Shown here piece after piece: positions 6,443 to 8,360 of a stretch of 8,360 nt of DNA; within the stretch, counting starts at the first letter, position 1; the number at the start of each line of letters is the position of its first letter. The notes beneath the pieces were generated by a model. It saw nothing but the letters and a program-made list of their open reading frames with translations, did not search any database and was not told where the DNA came from. The stretch covers positions 1 to 8,360 of the forward strand of contig PWMA01000158.1 of NCBI GenBank assembly GCA_003558335.1, written 5' to 3'. Source of the DNA: Candidatus Methanofastidiosia archaeon (GTDB lineage: Archaea; Methanobacteriota_B; Thermococci; Methanofastidiosales; Methanofastidiosaceae). Both the position numbers and the translations under genes were made by a program.

Positions 6443-6577
6443 TTATTCTTTGTATTTTATAGTTTTAGTTTTGCAAAAGTAGCATTTGTGATCTTTTACA
6501 GGAAAAAAATAACACTTACACTTGGGACAGTATTCTCTGACGTCTTTAGGAAAGTTTAACGTAATATCATTTTTCAA
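6443..6577 (-). CDS. Third segment: small Cys-rich zinc-ribbon-like protein (44 residues)
   Basis: The frame opens with a TTG at 6577, preceded by GAGGT about 8 bases upstream, and encodes 44 residues. C17-P-K-C20-K-C22 and C32-Y-F-C35 form a zinc-ribbon-like pair matching the first segment's C-x2-C-K-C-Y pattern. The ribosome site leaves open that it is translated separately. Its stop abuts the stop of the S-component gene. Confidence 0.45.
   Translation of the reverse strand: MKNDITLNFPKDVREYCPKCKCYFFPVKDHKCYFCKTKTIKYKE
6445..6473 (+). terminator. T-rich terminator region of the ECF operon
   Basis: Just after the S-component stop there are successive T-tracts (CTTTG, ATTTTATAG, GTTTTAG, GTTTTG) with no stable hairpin. 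This fits archaeal termination and overlaps the 3' end of the convergent minus-strand locus. Confidence 0.35.
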
Positions 6578-6686
6578 GAAAAACTACCTCTACCTGATCT
6601 TCATTCAACATTGCGCTTACAATAGATATCAATTTATTAATCTTTTCATCGTTTAAATCTTTACTTAAGATTTCAATCCGTAACAT
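6567..6686 (-). CDS. Second segment: small open frame, central part of the split gene
   Basis: From an ATG at 6686 it encodes 39 residues; the frame is open further upstream to 6716. The composition looks protein-like: an amphipathic helix DEKINKLISIVSAML followed by a strand QVEVVFLE. There are no cysteines. It has no convincing ribosome site of its own, which favours its being the middle of a frameshifted gene. Confidence 0.4.
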   Translation of the reverse strand: MLRIEILSKDLNDEKINKLISIVSAMLNEDQVEVVFLEK

Positions 6687-6816
6687 AGGCAACGCCAATC
6701 TTATTGTAAAAAGTACTCAGATATAATTTGGTAAAATATCTTTCATAGCATTCTCCGCATAATATATGAATGTCTTCTTTCAAATAACATTTACAGACGA
6801 TACATTTACTGTTCAT
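6673..6816 (-). CDS. First segment: small Cys-rich zinc-ribbon-like protein (47 residues)
   Basis: The ATG at 6816 opens 47 codons with C5, C8, C10, C20 and C23 in the pattern C-x2-C-x-C...C-x2-C, expected to bind a metal such as zinc. An in-frame upstream ATG (6837) would add 7 residues, but it lies in the operator. The TATA element at 6838-6846 puts transcription near 6815, so 6816 could be a leaderless start. It may be the intact N-terminal part of the broken gene, or a real small protein. Confidence 0.5.
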   Translation of the reverse strand: MNSKCIVCKCYLKEDIHILCGECYERYFTKLYLSTFYNKIGVAYVTD

Positions 6817-6839
6817 ATGGATGGTGTCGCCAGCCATGT
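6815..6839. promoter_or_regulatory. Operator 3 at the RuBisCO / zinc-ribbon divergent promoter
   Basis: ATATGGATGG (6815-6824), core TGTCG and right arm CCAGCCATGT match operator 1, with two mismatches in arm pairing. Counting the adjoining TATATA, 27 of 30 bases equal those at 3086-3115. It abuts the RuBisCO TATA box. For the minus-strand locus it covers the likely transcription start and the ATG at 6816, an ideal place for repression in that direction. Confidence 0.68.
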
Positions 6840-6846
6840 ATATAAG
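6838..6846. promoter_or_regulatory. Near-symmetric TATA box, possibly bidirectional
   Basis: GTATATAAG reads CTTATATAC on the other strand, so either direction offers a good TATA element. On the plus strand it would start RuBisCO mRNA near 6868, leaving a leader of roughly 45 bases. On the minus strand it would start near 6815, at the zinc-ribbon ATG. A 6-base inverted repeat (TTAAGT/ACTTAA, 6856-6874) lies around the plus-strand start. A weaker TATA-like ATTTAAATAG at 6875-6884 could give a shorter RuBisCO leader. Confidence 0.45.
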
Positions 6847-6905
6847 CTTTTCGTATTAAGTAATTTTCACTTAAATTTAAATAGAATCAATTCATAAAAG
6901 TATAA

Positions 6906-6911
6906 GGTGAT
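6906..6911 (+). promoter_or_regulatory. Ribosome binding site deciding the GTG start of RuBisCO
   Basis: GGTGAT lies 3 bases before the GTG at 6915. The nearby ATG at 6913 is out of frame and reaches a stop within five codons, so GTG is the start that gives the RuBisCO N-terminus. Confidence 0.55.
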
Positions 6912-6914
6912 AAT

Positions 6915-8150
6915 GTGGACTTTGTAAGAATCGGGGAGGAGTTTGATAAGGATAATTACTTGATTGCAGATTTTTATATTGAAACAGATGATGTATTAAA
7001 AAATGCAGGAGAGCTTGCAAAGGAGTCTTCCAATGGAACATGGACGCCTTTAAAAACATCAAAAGGTTATACGTCTAGTTTATCTGCTTTTGTTTTTGAT
7101 GCAAAGGAACTATACGAGATTGACGGTAATAAGGCTGCGTACATAAAAGTTGCTTATCCCATAGAGCTTTTCGAAGATAACTCAATTCCCCAGATACTTT
7201 CAGATATTGCTGGAAACATACTAGGAATGAAGATAATACCAAGAGTAAGACTTGTTGATATCGAGATGCCTGAAAAATATGTTAAAACCTTTAAAGGTCC
7301 TGAGTTTGGAATAGATGGCGTAAGAGAATATATGAAAACTGATAAAGTTCAAAGGCCACATATAGGAACTATAGTTAAACCAAAAGTGGGCCTAAGTCCA
7401 GAAGATACCGCCACAGTTTCTTATGAATCTTTTTACGGTGGATGTGACTTTGTTAAGGATGATGAAAATCTTACAAATCAGAGGTTTTGTCCTTTTGAGG
7501 ATAGAGTTATAAAGGTTTTAGAAGCTCTTGACAAGGCAGAAAGCGAAACTGGAGAAAAGAAGCTTTATGCCCCGAACATAACTGGAACCAATATGACTGA
7601 AAGAGCACAGTTTGTAAAGGATCACGGTGGGACATGCATTATGGTGGACATTCTTGCTGCAGGATTTTCTAAGGTCCAGGAGATAAGAGATAGTAATTTT
7701 AAAATGATAATACACGGCCACAGAGCGATGCATGCGGCAATGACAAGATACGAAAGACAAGGTATTTCAATGTCAGTTTTATCGCTTCTTTCAAGGCTTG
7801 CAGGAATCGATCAGATGCATATAGGATCTGTAGTTGGAAAGATGGAAGGAGAACTTAGTGAAGTCTTAAAGAATAGGGACAAAATAGTGTCAGAGCTTTA
7901 TGGATTAAATCAATGCTTCCCTGTAAACTCTGGCGGCCTTCATCCAGGGCATATACCTGAAATAGTCCAATTTATGGGAAACGATACAATAATCCAAGCA
8001 GGTGGCGGTATACACGGCCATCCTGATGGCACAATAAAGGGTGCGGCTGCCATGAGACAAGCTGTAGATGCTGTGATTGAAGGAGTTTCATTGGAAGAGT
8101 ATGCAAAAAGTCATGAAGAACTTAAAAATGCTATGGAAAAATGGGGATAA
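6915..8150 (+). CDS. rbcL: Form III ribulose-bisphosphate carboxylase (RuBisCO) large subunit
   Basis: The 411-residue enzyme carboxylates ribulose 1,5-bisphosphate to two 3-phosphoglycerates. In archaea, form III works mainly with AMP phosphorylase and ribose-1,5-bisphosphate isomerase to feed nucleotide ribose into central metabolism. The N-terminal domain carries ESSNGTWT (37-44) and N101. The barrel carries K155 in VKPK (catalytic base), the metal motif KDDE (181-184) with K181 the carbamylated lysine, H269 and H273 in HGHRAMHAA, H302, loop-6 K309 in VVGKMEG, S339 and the phosphate-binding GGG (363-365). All residues needed for catalysis are present, so this is a true RuBisCO, not a form IV RuBisCO-like protein. 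The length and lack of a small-subunit gene fit form III. No other AMP-pathway gene is in the window. Translation starts at GTG behind GGTGAT. The promoter carries the operator shared with the ECF operon. Confidence 0.94.
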   Translation: MDFVRIGEEFDKDNYLIADFYIETDDVLKNAGELAKESSNGTWTPLKTSKGYTSSLSAFVFDAKELYEIDGNKAAYIKVAYPIELFEDNSIPQILSDIAGNILGMKIIPRVRLVDIEMPEKYVKTFKGPEFGIDGVREYMKTDKVQRPHIGTIVKPKVGLSPEDTATVSYESFYGGCDFVKDDENLTNQRFCPFEDRVIKVLEALDKAESETGEKKLYAPNITGTNMTERAQFVKDHGGTCIMVDILAAGFSKVQEIRDSNFKMIIHGHRAMHAAMTRYERQGISMSVLSLLSRLAGIDQMHIGSVVGKMEGELSEVLKNRDKIVSELYGLNQCFPVNSGGLHPGHIPEIVQFMGNDTIIQAGGGIHGHPDGTIKGAAAMRQAVDAVIEGVSLEEYAKSHEELKNAMEKWG

Positions 8151-8151
8151 A

Positions 8152-8360
8152 CTATTTTATTTCCACTTTATAATATTTGATCTTTTTTGGTATTTCAATG
8201 GCCAAAATTCCTTTTTTAAATATGGCTGAAACTTTTTCTGGTTCAGTAGAAAATGATAAGTGAATATCTTTTTTGAAGCAGAAGCTTTTTGTGGTAGGAG
8301 CAAATACGCGGACACAGTTTTCTTCAGAAGTTACTTCAATTTTTTCTTTCTCTACACAAG
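8152..8360 (-). CDS. Hsp20/alpha-crystallin-like protein, C-terminal part (runs off the window)
   Basis: The visible 68 codons end at a TAG whose complement is at 8152-8154; the N-terminus lies beyond the right edge. The segment VEKEKIEVTSEENCVRVFA resembles the middle strands of the alpha-crystallin domain. VSAIFKKGILAIEIPKK matches the family ending, where a Lys-Gly-Ile/Val-Leu motif is followed by IPKK. Small heat-shock proteins hold unfolding proteins in soluble form. The fragment has four cysteines or fewer and no IxI tail. It could instead be an Hsp20-like domain fused to another protein, since only the C-terminus is seen. The stop is 1 base from the convergent RuBisCO stop. Confidence 0.62.
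   Translation of the reverse strand, partial: CVEKEKIEVTSEENCVRVFAPTTKSFCFKKDIHLSFSTEPEKVSAIFKKGILAIEIPKKIKYYKVEIK
8154..8188 (+). terminator. Possible T-rich terminator of RuBisCO
   Basis: After the RuBisCO stop, T-tracts ending in a run of six Ts (8183-8188) occur within the 3' end of the convergent gene. They could end the RuBisCO transcript, but they are also coding bases of the opposite gene. Confidence 0.25.

Larger units (their letters stand above)
6443..6816 (-). pseudogene. Probable frameshifted gene for a double zinc-ribbon protein
   Basis: Three minus-strand open frames follow one another and overlap (6816-6673, 6716-6567, 6583-6443). The first overlap contains a 5-base homopolymer (6708-6712), and the second contains two (6570-6574 and 6579-6583). 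Removing one base in each overlap gives a continuous 123-residue reading frame. It has an N-terminal Cys cluster C5-C8-C10/C20-C23, a central beta-helix-beta-like stretch, and a second cluster C-P-K-C-K-C/C-Y-F-C near the end. Both clusters share the C-x2-C-K-C-Y pattern, which supports one ancestral protein with two related zinc ribbons. Alternatives are sequencing errors, programmed slippage, or three small overlapping genes. The locus is divergent from RuBisCO and shares its operator. No known family is recognised. Confidence 0.55.

Noticed and set aside
6816..6837. Extended start of the zinc-ribbon frame at 6837
   Set aside because: The added codons coincide exactly with the operator repeat and lie upstream of the predicted transcription start, so they are probably not translated.
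7518..7760. Minus-strand open frame of 80 codons inside RuBisCO
   Set aside because: It is antisense to a highly conserved part of RuBisCO, and its composition and lack of a ribosome site mark it as a shadow.

Overview
The window looks like a piece of an AT-rich archaeal chromosome, most likely from a euryarchaeon related to methanogens. The clues are TATA-box promoters, several genes with very short or no leaders, T-tract rather than hairpin terminators, a form III (archaeal) RuBisCO, an archaeal-type PadR regulator and an archaeal winged-helix protein resembling DUF4443. The exact lineage cannot be fixed from this sequence alone.

Left part (1-2490): a small PadR-family regulator with Cys/His-rich ends sits behind a promoter holding two inverted repeats. 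It converges on a flavoprotein of the NADH oxidase/CoA-disulfide reductase family. Upstream of that flavoprotein, on the same (minus) strand, is the winged-helix protein.

Centre (2616-6442): a minus-strand lipoprotein with a DUF4430 (transcobalamin-like) domain is divergent from a tightly overlapping plus-strand operon. The operon encodes a complete energy-coupling-factor (ECF) vitamin importer: transmembrane EcfT, a fused double ATPase EcfA, and an S (substrate-binding) component. The lipoprotein makes a corrinoid or related cofactor a reasonable but unproven substrate.

Right part (6443-8360): a short minus-strand locus carries two Cys-rich zinc-ribbon-like segments split over three frames, probably one gene broken by two single-base frameshifts. 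It is divergent from an intact form III RuBisCO large subunit. The window closes with the C-terminal part of an Hsp20/alpha-crystallin-like protein convergent with RuBisCO.

The most interesting feature is a shared operator-like inverted repeat (arms built on GGATGG/CCATCC around a 5-base core). It lies immediately upstream of the TATA boxes of both the ECF operon and RuBisCO. The block of operator plus TATA is 27 of 30 bases identical between the two sites. An inverted second copy lies at the 5' end of the ecfT transcript. Because each site sits in a divergent intergenic region, one unknown regulator could control four transcription units: lipoprotein, ECF importer, zinc-ribbon locus and RuBisCO. 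This suggests an undescribed regulon linking uptake of a cofactor or nutrient to RuBisCO.
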